Origin: JACZYA01 sp965247455
GTDB lineage: Bacteria > Acidobacteriota > Terriglobia > Acidiferrales > 2-02-FULL-67-57
Length of the DNA: 64,000 nt
Assembly: GCA_965247455.1 (NCBI GenBank)
Contig: CBDFHE010000017.1
Coordinates: 310,001-374,000 of the forward strand
Direction: 5' to 3'
Both the position numbers and the translations under genes were made by a program. The first letter of the stretch is position 1. Each line of letters opens with the position of its first letter. This document shows positions 45,022-54,218 of this stretch, one piece after another. The notes beneath the pieces are model-generated. The model saw only the letters and a program-made list of their open reading frames with translations. It was not told the origin of the DNA and did no database searches.

Positions 45022-45414
45022 GTTTCCTCCTAAAGTTTGCTCTTGCCTTGGTTCGGTTCAGCATCGCAGTGTGGGCCTCCGCAATCTGAATCGCACGCTC
45101 AAGTCGTTAGACGGAGCTGCGTCCCAGCCGGTAGCAAAAAGTTGTTTTGCCGCACCGTTGCGACTCTTGTCTTCCGTCTCAGACTTCACTAGGGATACAA
45201 AGCAAGCAAGCTGCATGTTCCTTGCTTTGATTCCCCGCGTTCATTTGCGCGCAACGTGCCGCGTTATTGCTGTCATAACTGATTGAGCCACCCCGGCTTA
45301 AGTGTGCGAAACGCGAAAAATTATGTTTTCGCTGTCCGCTTCCGGGATTGTGCGGTCGCGCAGCCGGACACGCGTTGCGGGAACGGGAAGAATATTTGTT
45401 GTTAAAAACTGATT
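45022..45414. other. Spacer without recognised gene
   Basis: 393 bases upstream of the small secreted protein remnant and downstream of acpS. It is less GC-rich near 45310-45414. I see no RNA family, gene or strong promoter, only weak hairpins such as CCGCTTCCGGGATTGTGCGG. Confidence 0.4.
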
Positions 45415-45792
45415 TCAGTTTTCGAAAAATACTTGGGCGAGAGCGAACTGGGGCGTGTGAGTGATGGAAAGCGCGATGTGCCGCACGTCCAACCGGGCGG
45501 CTCGCTCGGCTGCCGCGCCGGTGAGCCGGAGGGTGGGCTTGCCGCTGGGTTCATTCTTGACCTCTACTTCCTTCCAGCGAATCCCGAGGCGCCAGCCGGT
45601 GCCCAGCGCCTTGAAGGCGGCTTCCTTGGCGGCGAAGCGGGCGGCGTAGCGCTCCCACTTGTTGCGTTTGCGTTCGCAGTAGGCGATCTCGGCGGGCGTG
45701 TACACCCGTTCCAGAAAGCGCTGCCCGTAGCGCCGGATGGCATTTTGTATGCGGTCCGGTTCTGCGATGTCAATGCCGGTGCCAACAATCAT
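45415..45792 (-). CDS. acpS: Holo-[acyl-carrier-protein] synthase
   Basis: 125 residues, normal length. It moves the 4'-phosphopantetheine arm from CoA to acyl carrier protein. Signature MIVGTGIDIAEPDRI with the metal Asp, FLERVYTPAEIAYC, RYAARFAAKEAAFKALGTG with the catalytic Glu/Lys, and the C-terminal HIALSITHTPQFALAQV. The start ATG is at 45792. Divergent from pgeF across 135 bases. Confidence 0.96.
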   Translation of the reverse strand: MIVGTGIDIAEPDRIQNAIRRYGQRFLERVYTPAEIAYCERKRNKWERYAARFAAKEAAFKALGTGWRLGIRWKEVEVKNEPSGKPTLRLTGAAAERAARLDVRHIALSITHTPQFALAQVFFEN

Positions 45793-45927
45793 TCGCCGCG
45801 ACCTGCGACCTGTGAACGGGTCAGGTATCGTAGTGTATCATCGGAGTGGCGGTGGCGGTGCAGGTAGAGGGCCGAGTGGTGAAAGGAAGTGTGATTGGCG
45901 CACTTCGTGTCTGATGGCGCTTGATTC

Positions 45928-46854
45928 GTGAAAGAATCGATTTCGTCTTCCCAAGCACGAAAGACCGGGCTGATCCAAGCGGCTCCGTTGCGCCGCTGTG
46001 GGTGGCTCGTGCACGGCTTCACCACCCGCCATCAAAGCGCCGGCCGTGATTTCAATCTGAGCTACTCGGTTGCGGATGACGCGAAAGTCGTAAGCCGGAA
46101 CCGGCAGCGGCTGATGCGCCACTTGGCTGCGGAGGGCCTGCAACTGGTTACGCTCCGGCAGCGGCACACCGACATGATTCAAGTCATTGACTCGCTGCCC
46201 CACGCGGGAGAGCACGAGCGCGATGGCGCGCCGAAATTGCCGGGCGACGCAGTGGTGACCAACCGGCCGGGGCTGCTGCTGGCCGTGCAGGTGGCCGACT
46301 GCCTGCCCCTCCTGCTGGTGGACGCGAAGCGGCGCATAGTGGCGGCAGTGCACGCCGGCTGGCGCGGCACGCTGAAGCGCATCGCGGAGAAAACCATCGG
46401 GCGCATGCGGCAGGAGTTCGGCACCAATCCCCGGGACATCCGCGCCGCCTTCGGGCCCAGCATCCGCCGCTGCTGCTACGACGTGGGCCGCGAAGTGGTG
46501 GAAGCCTACCAGGGCACGTTCAGCTACTGCGACGAGCTTTTTTCTCGCACCAAGCCTTCGCCCAGCGAAGTGCACTGGCAGCAGCCGCTGCTGACAGACA
46601 ATCGCGAGCTTCGTCCGCGCCCGAGCGTGACCGCACCGCCCGGCGAGAAGTTTCACCTTGATCTGGTGGCTGCCAACCGTCGGCAATTGCAGGCCGCGGG
46701 CGTTCCGGCGCGCAGCATTTGGACTTCTCCTCTTTGCACCGCCTGCCGGACCGATTTATTGTTCTCCCACCGCGCCGAGCGCGGCCGCACCGGCCGCCTG
46801 CTGGGCTTGGTGGGAATGACACAACCAAGGGGGAACAGGATTCAGAGACGCTGA
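45928..46854 (+). CDS. pgeF: Peptidoglycan editing factor PgeF
   Basis: 308 residues from GTG at 45928. PgeF (YfiH, DUF152) is a laccase-fold enzyme that removes wrongly inserted L-Ser from peptidoglycan precursors; other members act on purine nucleosides. Motifs: GWLVHGFTTRHQSAG, LRQRHTDMIQVI (metal His), VQVADCLPLLLVDA (metal Cys), AAVHAGWRGTLKRI, RCCYDVGREV and SPLCTACRTDLLFSHRAERG. All metal ligands look present. Confidence 0.93.
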   Translation: MKESISSSQARKTGLIQAAPLRRCGWLVHGFTTRHQSAGRDFNLSYSVADDAKVVSRNRQRLMRHLAAEGLQLVTLRQRHTDMIQVIDSLPHAGEHERDGAPKLPGDAVVTNRPGLLLAVQVADCLPLLLVDAKRRIVAAVHAGWRGTLKRIAEKTIGRMRQEFGTNPRDIRAAFGPSIRRCCYDVGREVVEAYQGTFSYCDELFSRTKPSPSEVHWQQPLLTDNRELRPRPSVTAPPGEKFHLDLVAANRRQLQAAGVPARSIWTSPLCTACRTDLLFSHRAERGRTGRLLGLVGMTQPRGNRIQRR

Positions 46855-46936
46855 TTTTTCGCGGAACTCTCCGGCTGTCCACTCCGTCTTGAAGTTAGTG
46901 ATTCCCCTCGCCCGCCGCTGAACAGCGGCGAAGCCG

Positions 46937-47197
46937 TCAGGGCTGGGCGAAGCGGTTGTACACCCAGGCGAAGAGTGCGCCGGCGACCGCGCCATCCACC
47001 ACGCCGTAGAGCGTTCCGATAATCACCTGCCCGAAGCTGGCCGTGGCGTGATAGCCGGGATAGACCGAGGCCATCACATCAAGGAACCCTTGGGCGTAGC
47101 CGGCCCAGATCAGGTTGGCCACGCCGGTCAGGAACATCGCCAGAATTCCCCAGATCAGACCGCCCGTGAGCGCCAGAGCTTTCACGTCGAGTTTCAT
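46937..47197 (-). CDS. Small integral membrane protein
   Basis: 86 residues from ATG at 47197, with GGAGG eight bases upstream. Two or three hydrophobic segments: LALTGGLIWGILAMFLTGV and VIIGTLYGVVDGAVAGALFAWVYN. The second has the Gly-rich packing of small bacterial membrane proteins that frequently occur near membrane or envelope genes (bacteriophage-holin-like in annotations). No function can be stated. Convergent with pgeF. Confidence 0.7.
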   Translation of the reverse strand: MKLDVKALALTGGLIWGILAMFLTGVANLIWAGYAQGFLDVMASVYPGYHATASFGQVIIGTLYGVVDGAVAGALFAWVYNRFAQP

Positions 47198-47532
47198 GGA
47201 AGGCACCTCCGTACTCCGCGGGGCTGCACCGCGCATTTTAACTCCAAGAGCGAGTGCTCGTACAAGTAAACTTCCCGCCTCTATCAGGGCCCGTACGGGC
47301 CGTAGTGTGCTGCCGAACAGGAGTGACTGTAGCCGCTTCTATGAAAAAGCCGACGATGAACCCTGTCCCTCGGCTGAGCTCCCTTCGGCCACGCTCAGGG
47401 CAAGGGGGGCAAGCCGGGTTCATCGCCGCTACCCAATCGGGTAGAAGGGGGTAGCGGCGAAGAAGCCATCGGCTTCTTCGTCGGTTTGTCTTGGTTCCCC
47501 TGCGGACTCGAGATGCTTTGTTTTGTTTGCGC
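47198..47532. repeat. Spacer with GTAGCGGCGAAGAAGCC palindrome
   Basis: 335 bases without a gene. At 47452-47497 a palindrome reads GTAGCGGCGAAGAAGCC then GGCTTCTTCGTCGG. Versions of it stand at 10868-10908 and 62831-62875, always with GAAGAAGCC facing GGCTTCTTC. A half copy (AAAAAGCCGACGATGAACCC) lies at 47342-47361. Confidence 0.5.
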
Positions 47533-47826
47533 CTAGGAGGTGCCGAGGATGGCAGCGATTTCGGAGATGACGCGCTCGATTTCTTCTTCGGTGTTGTAGA
47601 AGTGGGGCGAGCAGCGGATGCCGGCATTGGGGCGGTAGTCCACCAGCACCTCGCGGCGGAGCAGTTCCTGCAAAACCTCCGGCCCGCGCGGAACATCGAG
47701 CGTGACGGTGCCGCCGCGCTCGCGGTCGGCTTCCGGGGTGTGGACGCGCCAGCCTTTTTCCTTGGCGCACTCGATCAGGCGCCGGGTCAATTGCAGTGAA
47801 CGCCGACGGATTTTCTCCACGTCCAC
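47533..47826 (-). pseudogene. C-terminal fragment of a class V aminotransferase / kynureninase-like gene
   Basis: 97 codons that match only the small C-terminal domain of fold-type I enzymes of the kynureninase type: LTRRLIECAKEKGWRVHTP, ERGGTVTLDVP, LLRREVLVDYRPNAGIRCSPHFYNTEEE. The PLP-binding large domain is missing and the upstream sequence lacks homologous frame. It is probably the relic of a deleted gene. The fragment starts at GTG 47826. Confidence 0.65.
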
Positions 47827-48006
47827 TTGCCCGATACGGATTGGGCTGCTCGGACGGCAAGGCCGCCCATGCTAGTGTGGCGCGGGTGCGAGGTCAAGCG
47901 AGCAAGCAGGGAACGAACCAACCGTCCCCGCGAGCGCCGTTCTCGTCTAAGTTGGTTCCTCGGCGTGTCCGACAGATGGGGACGTCGCCCCGCGGGCGCA
48001 TTGCGA

Positions 48007-49092
48007 TCAGGTGGTGATTTCCAGCAGGCTGAGTTGGCCGCAGGCGGCGAAGACGTCCTGGCCGCGGGAGCGGCGGATGAAGGCCAGCAGCCCCGCCTCG
48101 CGCAGGATTTGCTGGAAGGTTTCGACGGCCTCGTCCGCGGGGGCGCAGTAGGGGAGCGCGGGCACGGTGTTCCAGGGAATTAGGTTGACCTTGGAGCGCA
48201 GGCCACGGATGAGCGCCACCAAGCGCCGGGCGTCCTCGGCCGTGTCGTTGAAGCCGCCCAGCAGGACGTACTCGAAGGTCAGCCGCTCCCAGGAGCGCAG
48301 CGGGTAGTCGCGGCAGGCGGCCAGCAGCGGGGCCAGCGCGTACTTGCGGTTGAGGGGCATGATGGCGTCGCGCTGCTGGTCAGTGGTGGCGTTGAGCGAG
48401 ACGGCCAGCTTGGGGCGGATTTCTTCCTGCGCCAAGCGGCGGATGCCGGGGACGATGCCGGAGGTGGAGAGAGTGATCCTGCGGAGGGGGATGTGCATCC
48501 CCTCGGGGTTGGCGAGCAGGCGGACGGCTTTGAGGGTTTCTTCGTAGTTGAGCAGCGGCTCGCCCTGGCCCATCAGCACGACGTTGGTTTGCGGGCGGAG
48601 TTCCTGGCAGTGGGCGTTCAGCACCGTCAACACTTGGCCGACGATTTCGCCGGCGGTCAGGTTGCGGATGAGGCCAAGCTGGGCGGTGGCGCAGAAGTGG
48701 CAGTCCACGCCGCAACCGGCCTGGGAGGAAAGGCAGAGGGTCTGCCGGTCAGCTTCCGGCATCCAGATGGTTTCGACAGTGGTTGCGGAAGAGCGGCCCC
48801 GCTCGGCGGGACTCTTCCGGGCTTCCGCATTCGTGTCGGGTGCGAGGCGGAGGACGTAGCGGACGGAGCCATCGGCGGAGGGGTAGCGCTTTTCGATGCC
48901 GGGCAGTGTGACGGAGGCTTCCCGCAGCAGGCGCTCGCGCAGCGTGCGAGAAAGATTGGCCATCTGGTCGAACTGCCAGCGGCGCTCGACGTAGAGGGCA
49001 TGGTAGAGCTGGTTGCCGCGGTAGGCGGGCAGGTCCCACGCTACCGCCTGCCGGCGGAGTTGGTCGAGCGTGAGGCCGAGGAGTTCGATCAT
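48007..49092 (-). CDS. rlmN: 23S rRNA (adenine2503-C2)-methyltransferase RlmN
   Basis: 361 residues. Radical-SAM enzyme that methylates A2503 of 23S rRNA and A37 of some tRNAs. Motifs: the N-terminal helical domain (YRGNQLYHALYVERRW), CLSSQAGCGVDCHFCATA with the iron-sulphur triad, NVVLMGQGEPLLNYEE, RRITLSTSGIVPGI, LAVSLNATTDQQRDAIMP, and the substrate-methylated Cys near the end in VFAACGQLS. A short insertion (NAEARKSPAERGRSSA) precedes the core. It starts opposite rsh across a MITE-like repeat. Confidence 0.95.
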   Translation of the reverse strand: MIELLGLTLDQLRRQAVAWDLPAYRGNQLYHALYVERRWQFDQMANLSRTLRERLLREASVTLPGIEKRYPSADGSVRYVLRLAPDTNAEARKSPAERGRSSATTVETIWMPEADRQTLCLSSQAGCGVDCHFCATAQLGLIRNLTAGEIVGQVLTVLNAHCQELRPQTNVVLMGQGEPLLNYEETLKAVRLLANPEGMHIPLRRITLSTSGIVPGIRRLAQEEIRPKLAVSLNATTDQQRDAIMPLNRKYALAPLLAACRDYPLRSWERLTFEYVLLGGFNDTAEDARRLVALIRGLRSKVNLIPWNTVPALPYCAPADEAVETFQQILREAGLLAFIRRSRGQDVFAACGQLSLLEITT

Positions 49093-49147
49093 CGTGTGGT
49101 CTATCGGTCGCAGCGCTGCTGGCCGCGCGACTAGCCTATTGTAGTCT

Positions 49148-49253
49148 AGCAGCTTGTTGAAAAATGGTTCGATTTGTCATTCCGAGCGCAGCCTGCCTGC
49201 GGCAGGCAGACTCCTCGGAATGACAACCAAACGGGTTTTTCAACAACCTGCCA
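49148..49253. repeat. MITE-like palindrome between rlmN and rsh
   Basis: Ends pair as GCAGCTTGTTGAAAAA and, inverted, GCAGGTTGTTGAAAAA. Inside, GTCATTCCGAG on each side, and a central GCCTGCCTGCGGCAGGCAG. Total about 105 bp, no coding capacity. The left end starts next to a CTAG, like the element at 10946-11020. Confidence 0.65.
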
Positions 49254-49283
49254 GAGTGTCAGCGCGGGGGAGAGAGCGCGGTT

Positions 49284-51560
49284 GTGCTAAAATTGAGTTC
49301 GCGTCCTCAGTGGAATGACTTTTCTTCCGGGGCCGACAGCATGGGTGAACCGCTCTCCAGCCCGAGGCAGGAGGATCCCGCCAACCCGCCCACTGCTGCG
49401 CGTTTTGAGGCGCTGCTCGAGAAGGTGCAGCAGTACCGCCCCCACGACGACCTCGACCTGCTGCGGCGCGCCTATCAGTTCTCCGCCCGGCAGCACCGCG
49501 CCCAGACGCGCGCCTCCGGGGAACCTTACCTTTCGCATCCGCTGGAGGTGACACACCTGCTGGCGGAGATGCGGTTGGATGTGACCACGCTGTGCGTCGG
49601 GCTGTTACACGACGTGGTCGAGGACACCCGCGTAGATCTGCCCGCTCTCACAGAGTTGTTCGGCCCGCAGGTGGCGCGCTTGGTGCAGGGGGTCACCAAG
49701 ATCAGCCGGGTGGAGTTTTCCGGGCAGGAAGCCCAGCAGGCGGAGAACCTGCGCAAGATGCTGCTGGCGATGGTGGACGACGTGCGCGTGATCCTCATCA
49801 AGCTGGCCGACCGGCTGCACAACATGCGCACGCTCGGCTATCTGCCGGCGGAGAAGAGCGAGCGGGTGGCGCGGGAAACCCGGGAGATTTACGCGCCCAT
49901 CGCCCACCGGCTGGGCATGGGCAAAATGCGGAGCGAGCTGGAAGAACTGGCCTTCCGCACCCTGGAGCCCGACGCTTACCAGCAGATTCTCAACCAATTG
50001 GAAGAGCGGCGCGCGTTGAACCAGCGTTTTCTGGCCGACGTGCAGCGCACCATCAAGACTGAGTTGGAGCGGAATGGGGTATCAGCGCAGGTCGAGGGGC
50101 GCGTCAAGCGCCTTTACTCCATTCATCAAAAGATGACGCGGCAGGGGGTGCACCTGAGCCAGATTTTCGACTTGCTGGCGGTGCGCGTGGTTACCGATTC
50201 GGTCAGGAACTGCTACGCAGCGTTGGGAGTGGTGCATCAGTTCTGGCGGCCGGTTCCGGGGCGGTTCAAAGACTACATCGCCATGCTGCGGCCGAACCTC
50301 TACCAATCGCTGCACACCGCCGTCATTCACCCCACCGGGCACCCCTTCGAGGTGCAGATTCGGACGCAGGAAATGCACCGGGTGGCGGAGGATGGCATCG
50401 CGGCCCACTGGCGCTACAAAGAGGGCGCCGAGGTGACGCCGGACGACCAGGAGCGGGTTGCCTGGCTGCGGTCGGTGATTGATTGGGCGCGGGAGGTACA
50501 GGACCCGAGCGAATTCCTCTCCACGCTCAAGATCGATCTCTATCCGGAGGAGGTCTATACCTTCACGCCCAAGGGCAAGGTGATCGTTCTGCCGCGCGAG
50601 GCCACGCCGGTGGACTTTGCCTACGCCATCCACACCGAAGTGGGCCACCGGTGCGTGGGGGCAAAGGTCAACGGGCGCATCGTGCCCCTGCGGTACCACC
50701 TGCAAAACGGCGAGATCGTCGAGATTCTCACCCAGGCCGGGCATACGCCCAGCCGCGACTGGCTCAAGCTGGTGCGCACCTCGCGGGCGCGGAACAAGAT
50801 TCAGCATTGGATCCGCTCGCATCAGCGCCAGCAAGCCGTTGCGCTGGGGCGCAAGCTGCTGGAAAAGGAAGCGCGGCGGTACCGCTTCAACCTGAAAAAG
50901 GTGGAAGAGGACCAGTGGCAAGACCTGGCCCAGGGTAGCGGCTGCCGCACAACAGACGACCTGTACGCTCGCATCGGTTATGGAAGGAACTCACCCCGGC
51001 AGGTTCTGGCCAAATTGACTCCTCAGCCGCTGGCCGAGCAGCGCCCGACCCCGCCCCAGCGGCTGGCCGCCGGCCTCAGCCGCACTGTGCGGCACATGTT
51101 CCGCCTGCGCGACCCGGGCTTGAGCGTGCGGGATCAAGACCTGCTGATGTATCGCGCCCGCTGCTGCAACCCCATTCGCGGCGAGGCGGTGCTGGGCTAC
51201 ATCACCCGGGGGCGCGGCGTCGCTGTCCACGCCAAACGCTGCCCCAACGTAGAGAACCTGCTCTACGACCTGGAGCGCCGCGTGGAGGTGGACTGGGCCG
51301 AAGGCAGCGCGGAGGTGTATCCCGTGCGTCTGACCATTCGCTCCAGCGACCGCCCCGGCTTGCTGACAGCTATTTCGAGCGTGATCTCCGACCGGGATTG
51401 CAACATCCGCGCGGCTGAGGCGCGCACCGATCCCGCCACCGACCACAGCCTGATTGAGATCGTCTTTGACGTCGAGGAAAGCAAGCAGCTCGACCGCATC
51501 ATCGGTTCCCTGAAGAAGATTCGGGGCGTTCACGACGTGATCCGCGTCCTCCGCGTTTGA
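49284..51560 (+). CDS. rsh: Bifunctional (p)ppGpp synthetase/hydrolase (RelA/SpoT)
   Basis: 758 residues from GTG at 49284; ATG at 49341 would give 739 and is about as likely. Makes and degrades (p)ppGpp. Hydrolase HD domain: SHPLEVTHLLAEM, LLHDVVEDT and IKLADRLHNMRTL are intact. Synthetase: RVKRLYSIHQKM, GRFKDYIAMLRPNLYQSLHT, EVQIRTQEMH. TGS domain: YTFTPKGKVIVLPREATPVDFAYAIH. Then a zinc-finger-like RARCCNPIRGEAVLGY with HAKRCPNV, and a C-terminal ACT domain. Both activities should be present. Confidence 0.96.
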   Translation: MLKLSSRPQWNDFSSGADSMGEPLSSPRQEDPANPPTAARFEALLEKVQQYRPHDDLDLLRRAYQFSARQHRAQTRASGEPYLSHPLEVTHLLAEMRLDVTTLCVGLLHDVVEDTRVDLPALTELFGPQVARLVQGVTKISRVEFSGQEAQQAENLRKMLLAMVDDVRVILIKLADRLHNMRTLGYLPAEKSERVARETREIYAPIAHRLGMGKMRSELEELAFRTLEPDAYQQILNQLEERRALNQRFLADVQRTIKTELERNGVSAQVEGRVKRLYSIHQKMTRQGVHLSQIFDLLAVRVVTDSVRNCYAALGVVHQFWRPVPGRFKDYIAMLRPNLYQSLHTAVIHPTGHPFEVQIRTQEMHRVAEDGIAAHWRYKEGAEVTPDDQERVAWLRSVIDWAREVQDPSEFLSTLKIDLYPEEVYTFTPKGKVIVLPREATPVDFAYAIHTEVGHRCVGAKVNGRIVPLRYHLQNGEIVEILTQAGHTPSRDWLKLVRTSRARNKIQHWIRSHQRQQAVALGRKLLEKEARRYRFNLKKVEEDQWQDLAQGSGCRTTDDLYARIGYGRNSPRQVLAKLTPQPLAEQRPTPPQRLAAGLSRTVRHMFRLRDPGLSVRDQDLLMYRARCCNPIRGEAVLGYITRGRGVAVHAKRCPNVENLLYDLERRVEVDWAEGSAEVYPVRLTIRSSDRPGLLTAISSVISDRDCNIRAAEARTDPATDHSLIEIVFDVEESKQLDRIIGSLKKIRGVHDVIRVLRV

Positions 51561-51642
51561 CGTCCCGAGTTGGGGGAACAGAATTTCTCCCCGTGCGCAT
51601 CAGGGGGTGCGGTCTTTGGTAGTAGTTTTTTTGAAAAGATGT

Positions 51643-51725
51643 TCACGCCGAGCCCCGTGGCCTGCCTGCGGTAGGCAGGCAGGTGCCCCGCCGGAAAGAG
51701 CGGGACAAGCCGCCGGGCTCAGCGA
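51643..51725. repeat. Compound GC palindrome after rsh
   Basis: Starts CACGCCGAGCCCCGTGGC, like a REP flank and stem, then has an inserted GCCTGCCTGCGGTAGGCAGGC palindrome and closes with CGCCGGGCTC. It looks like a REP hairpin enlarged by a second repeat. The other bases between 51561 and 51770 hold no gene. Confidence 0.5.
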
Positions 51726-51775
51726 CAACTCAACACCGTGAAACTGATCCGCTACCCGGTCTTTTTGCGTCTTGA

Positions 51776-53445
51776 CCGGGATTTCCGTTTTGCCTGCCCC
51801 TGATGGCACGTTTATACACCCGATCGCCGCCGATCGCACAAAAACTTCGATCGTCGCACAATCGTTCAGCTTCAAAGGCCTTCATCTGAGCCCGCGCCGA
51901 CGTGCGACCGACTGGAACCCCTGCTTTTCGGGCATTTCTCAGACACCGCTCCACACGTGTGCCCCGTGTCATCGCCGGGCGGGCTTCGTTGCACTTCAGG
52001 CCGCGCGTCAGCCTGCCGGCACGGGTAGCGCCCAGATCCTCCGCAGCATGTCGCCGAACAGCCGCCGCGTGAGATGCCCTTCCGCCAGCAGAAGCCAGTA
52101 GTACCGCGCATGCTTCACCAGCCGGCCCCCAGTTTTCACCAGTCGCTGCTGGAGACTCGTGAGCGACCAGCGCTTGACCCGCAGCGGAAGGACCAGTCTG
52201 CGCCACAAGTTGCCCAGATTGTAGGCCAGGACGCTCAGTTGCAGGCGCACCTCGTTCGCCCGGAAACGATGGCACGACAGCCGCGTCCAGTGGGTGGCCT
52301 GCTTGCCTTCCTTGATCCATTGCTCCGCCGTACCGCGCTTGTTGTAAAACCGCACGACCGAGCGGCTCGGGAGGGCCATGTTGGTCACGATGAAGCCGAC
52401 GCGAGGGAACAGCTCACCTTGGTGGTGCTCCACCTTGGCGACGATCCGTCTGGGCGTGGTCCAGCTCTTGGCCTGATAGCGGAAACTCTGGTAGCGCACC
52501 AAGGGCTTGCAGCTCGGCCGTCCCGGCGGACGAAAGAGGATGTCTTCGATTTCCAGCTCCAAGCTCTTGTTCGCCGGCATGCGAATGGCATAGTCCACGT
52601 CGCGCTGCTCGAGCGCGTCGTAGATCTCGGGCTTCGCGAACGCGGCGTCTGCGCGGAACGCTACGCGCTTGCCCTCCACCTGCTGCCGGTCAATCTCCGG
52701 TACGAGCAGGTCGTCCCAGTCGTCGGCGCTATGCACGTTGCCTGGCCGCAGCGTGGCGGCGAGGCAGTCCCCATGCTCGGTGAACAGAAACAGCGGGTGG
52801 TAGCAGACGGACTCGAAGTGCCCGTTATAGGCGCTCCCTTCCTGCGCCCCATGCACCGGGCTCTCGCTCGAATCCATGTCGAGCACGATCCGGTCGGCGC
52901 GCGTCGCCATCTCGGCCTGTGCAAGCACCTCCCGGTTCACGGCCCTCAACCCGACGAGATTCTCCTCGTGGGTCAGCAGCTCTGTCTCGAACCAATGCAG
53001 CGTCGATGTCAGCGCCGCACCCCGGTCCCAGCGCTTTGGCGACCCGATGAGACGAAATGTTGGGTCTGCCGACACGCGCCCCGCGTCGTTGAGATCTTCG
53101 TAGCCCGCGAGGCGACTGTAGACCGACTGCCGCAGGAGATCCACCACGCTGAACTGGGTGTTCATCCCCTGTCGGGAATCGCTCAGGTGCTCGGCGATGA
53201 GTGTCTCCAGCCCCAGACGTTCATCCAACTCGCGCACCAGAATGAGGCCAGCGTCAGAAGTGACGCGCGATCCCTGGAACGCGACTTTCAAGAAGCCGTT
53301 GAACGCGAACTGGAATGGCTCGTGTTGTAATTCACCCACCGGGTGTCACCCTCCGTAGTGTGGTTCCTTACGTCGGAGCCCCAAAACTCAAGGCGCAGCG
53401 ACTGGTCCTGGCGATACGGTACCACAGCCAAATCGGAAATCCGGG
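51776..53445 (-). mobile_element. IS1380-family insertion sequence
   Basis: 1670 bp. Ends are imperfect inverted repeats: CCGGGATTTCCGTTTTGCCTG-type at the left and CCCGGATTTCCGATTTGGCTG-type at the right (18 of 21 match). A 5-bp direct repeat CTTGA flanks it exactly (51771-51775 and 53446-53450). Without the element the target reads GCGTCTTGACATTTCAG. It carries one intact transposase. Only one copy is in this window. Confidence 0.9.
52008..53339 (-). CDS. IS1380-family transposase
   Basis: 443 residues from GTG at 53339. DDE-type transposase with the IS1380 features: VTSDAGLILVRELDERL near the N-terminus, IVLDMDSSESPVHGAQEG, YHPLFLFTEHGDCLAATLRPGN, FRADAAFAKPEIYD, and the late YNKRGTAEQWIKEGKQATHWTRLSC carrying the catalytic Glu. 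The frame is open throughout, so it is probably active. The sequence between its stop and the left end of the element (51776-52007) has no second gene. Confidence 0.94.
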   Translation of the reverse strand: MGELQHEPFQFAFNGFLKVAFQGSRVTSDAGLILVRELDERLGLETLIAEHLSDSRQGMNTQFSVVDLLRQSVYSRLAGYEDLNDAGRVSADPTFRLIGSPKRWDRGAALTSTLHWFETELLTHEENLVGLRAVNREVLAQAEMATRADRIVLDMDSSESPVHGAQEGSAYNGHFESVCYHPLFLFTEHGDCLAATLRPGNVHSADDWDDLLVPEIDRQQVEGKRVAFRADAAFAKPEIYDALEQRDVDYAIRMPANKSLELEIEDILFRPPGRPSCKPLVRYQSFRYQAKSWTTPRRIVAKVEHHQGELFPRVGFIVTNMALPSRSVVRFYNKRGTAEQWIKEGKQATHWTRLSCHRFRANEVRLQLSVLAYNLGNLWRRLVLPLRVKRWSLTSLQQRLVKTGGRLVKHARYYWLLLAEGHLTRRLFGDMLRRIWALPVPAG

Positions 53446-53513
53446 CTTGACATTTCAGCCTGCGCCTCACCAAGATGCGGCTGCGCGCTCCGCTACCTGG
53501 GCGCAGGATTTCA

Positions 53514-54177
53514 ATGCGGCATCGGATTGCTCTTCAGCTTGCGTGTGCCGTAGCGGTTCTCCTGGCACAGCCACCCCTGCTTACGGCGGAACTGGCAGTG
53601 AAGCAGGTGGATCTGGATGTGCGGCTGGACCCCCCCCGCCCGGATGCTGTACGCCAAGGCGACGGTTACCTTGCGCAACCGGGGAGGAAAGGAGGTAGAG
53701 ATTATCAAATTGGAATTTCCCCCACCGCTGGGGCCGCGCGTTCAGGTGAATGCGGTCTGGGACCGGCAGGGCGAGATGGAGTGGCGCAGCGACGCAGTGG
53801 AGGGGGAAGGCGAACCGCGCTCACTTCTGCTCGCAACCCGTACCCTGCTCCGGCCGGAGAAAAAACTGGCGGTGGTGGTGAGTTTCGAGCTCCGCCTGGA
53901 AGCAGTGGCGGCGGCGGACGCCGCCGTCATGCTGACGGAGGAAAGCGCGCGGTTGGGCAGCGCGGGCTGGTATCCTTTGCCGGCGGCTGCGCACCCGGTG
54001 CTGCCGCAGCGGCTGCGGCTGACGGTACGCTTGCCCCGGGCGTGGCAGGTGTCTGCCCCGGTGCGGCTGAAACCTTTGCCCGGCGGCACCACTCTGGCCG
54101 GCTACGAGCTGGATTGGAAGGAAGTCAAACCCGGCGGCGTGGTACTCTTCGAGGCTTGGTCGCGGTCGCAGCATTGA
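53514..54177 (+). pseudogene. Secreted protein of unknown function, frameshift in a C8 run
   Basis: ATG at 53514 (AGGA seven bases upstream) starts a signal peptide (HRIALQLACAVAVLLAQPPLLTA), followed by VKQVDLDVRLDPP. At 53630-53637 there is a run of eight C. Seven would keep the frame open into ARMLYAKATVTLRNRGGKEV, IIKLEFPPPLG and the rest up to 54177, giving 220 residues. The second half is beta-rich (LAVVVSFELRLEAVA, RLRLTVRLPRAW) and may be an immunoglobulin-like domain. The lesion could be real, a phase-variable tract, or a sequencing error. An IS1380 copy lies just upstream. Confidence 0.75.
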
Positions 54178-54218
54178 GCAGCACCAGCAACAAGCAGACT
54201 CACCAGGAGGGAAAAGCG

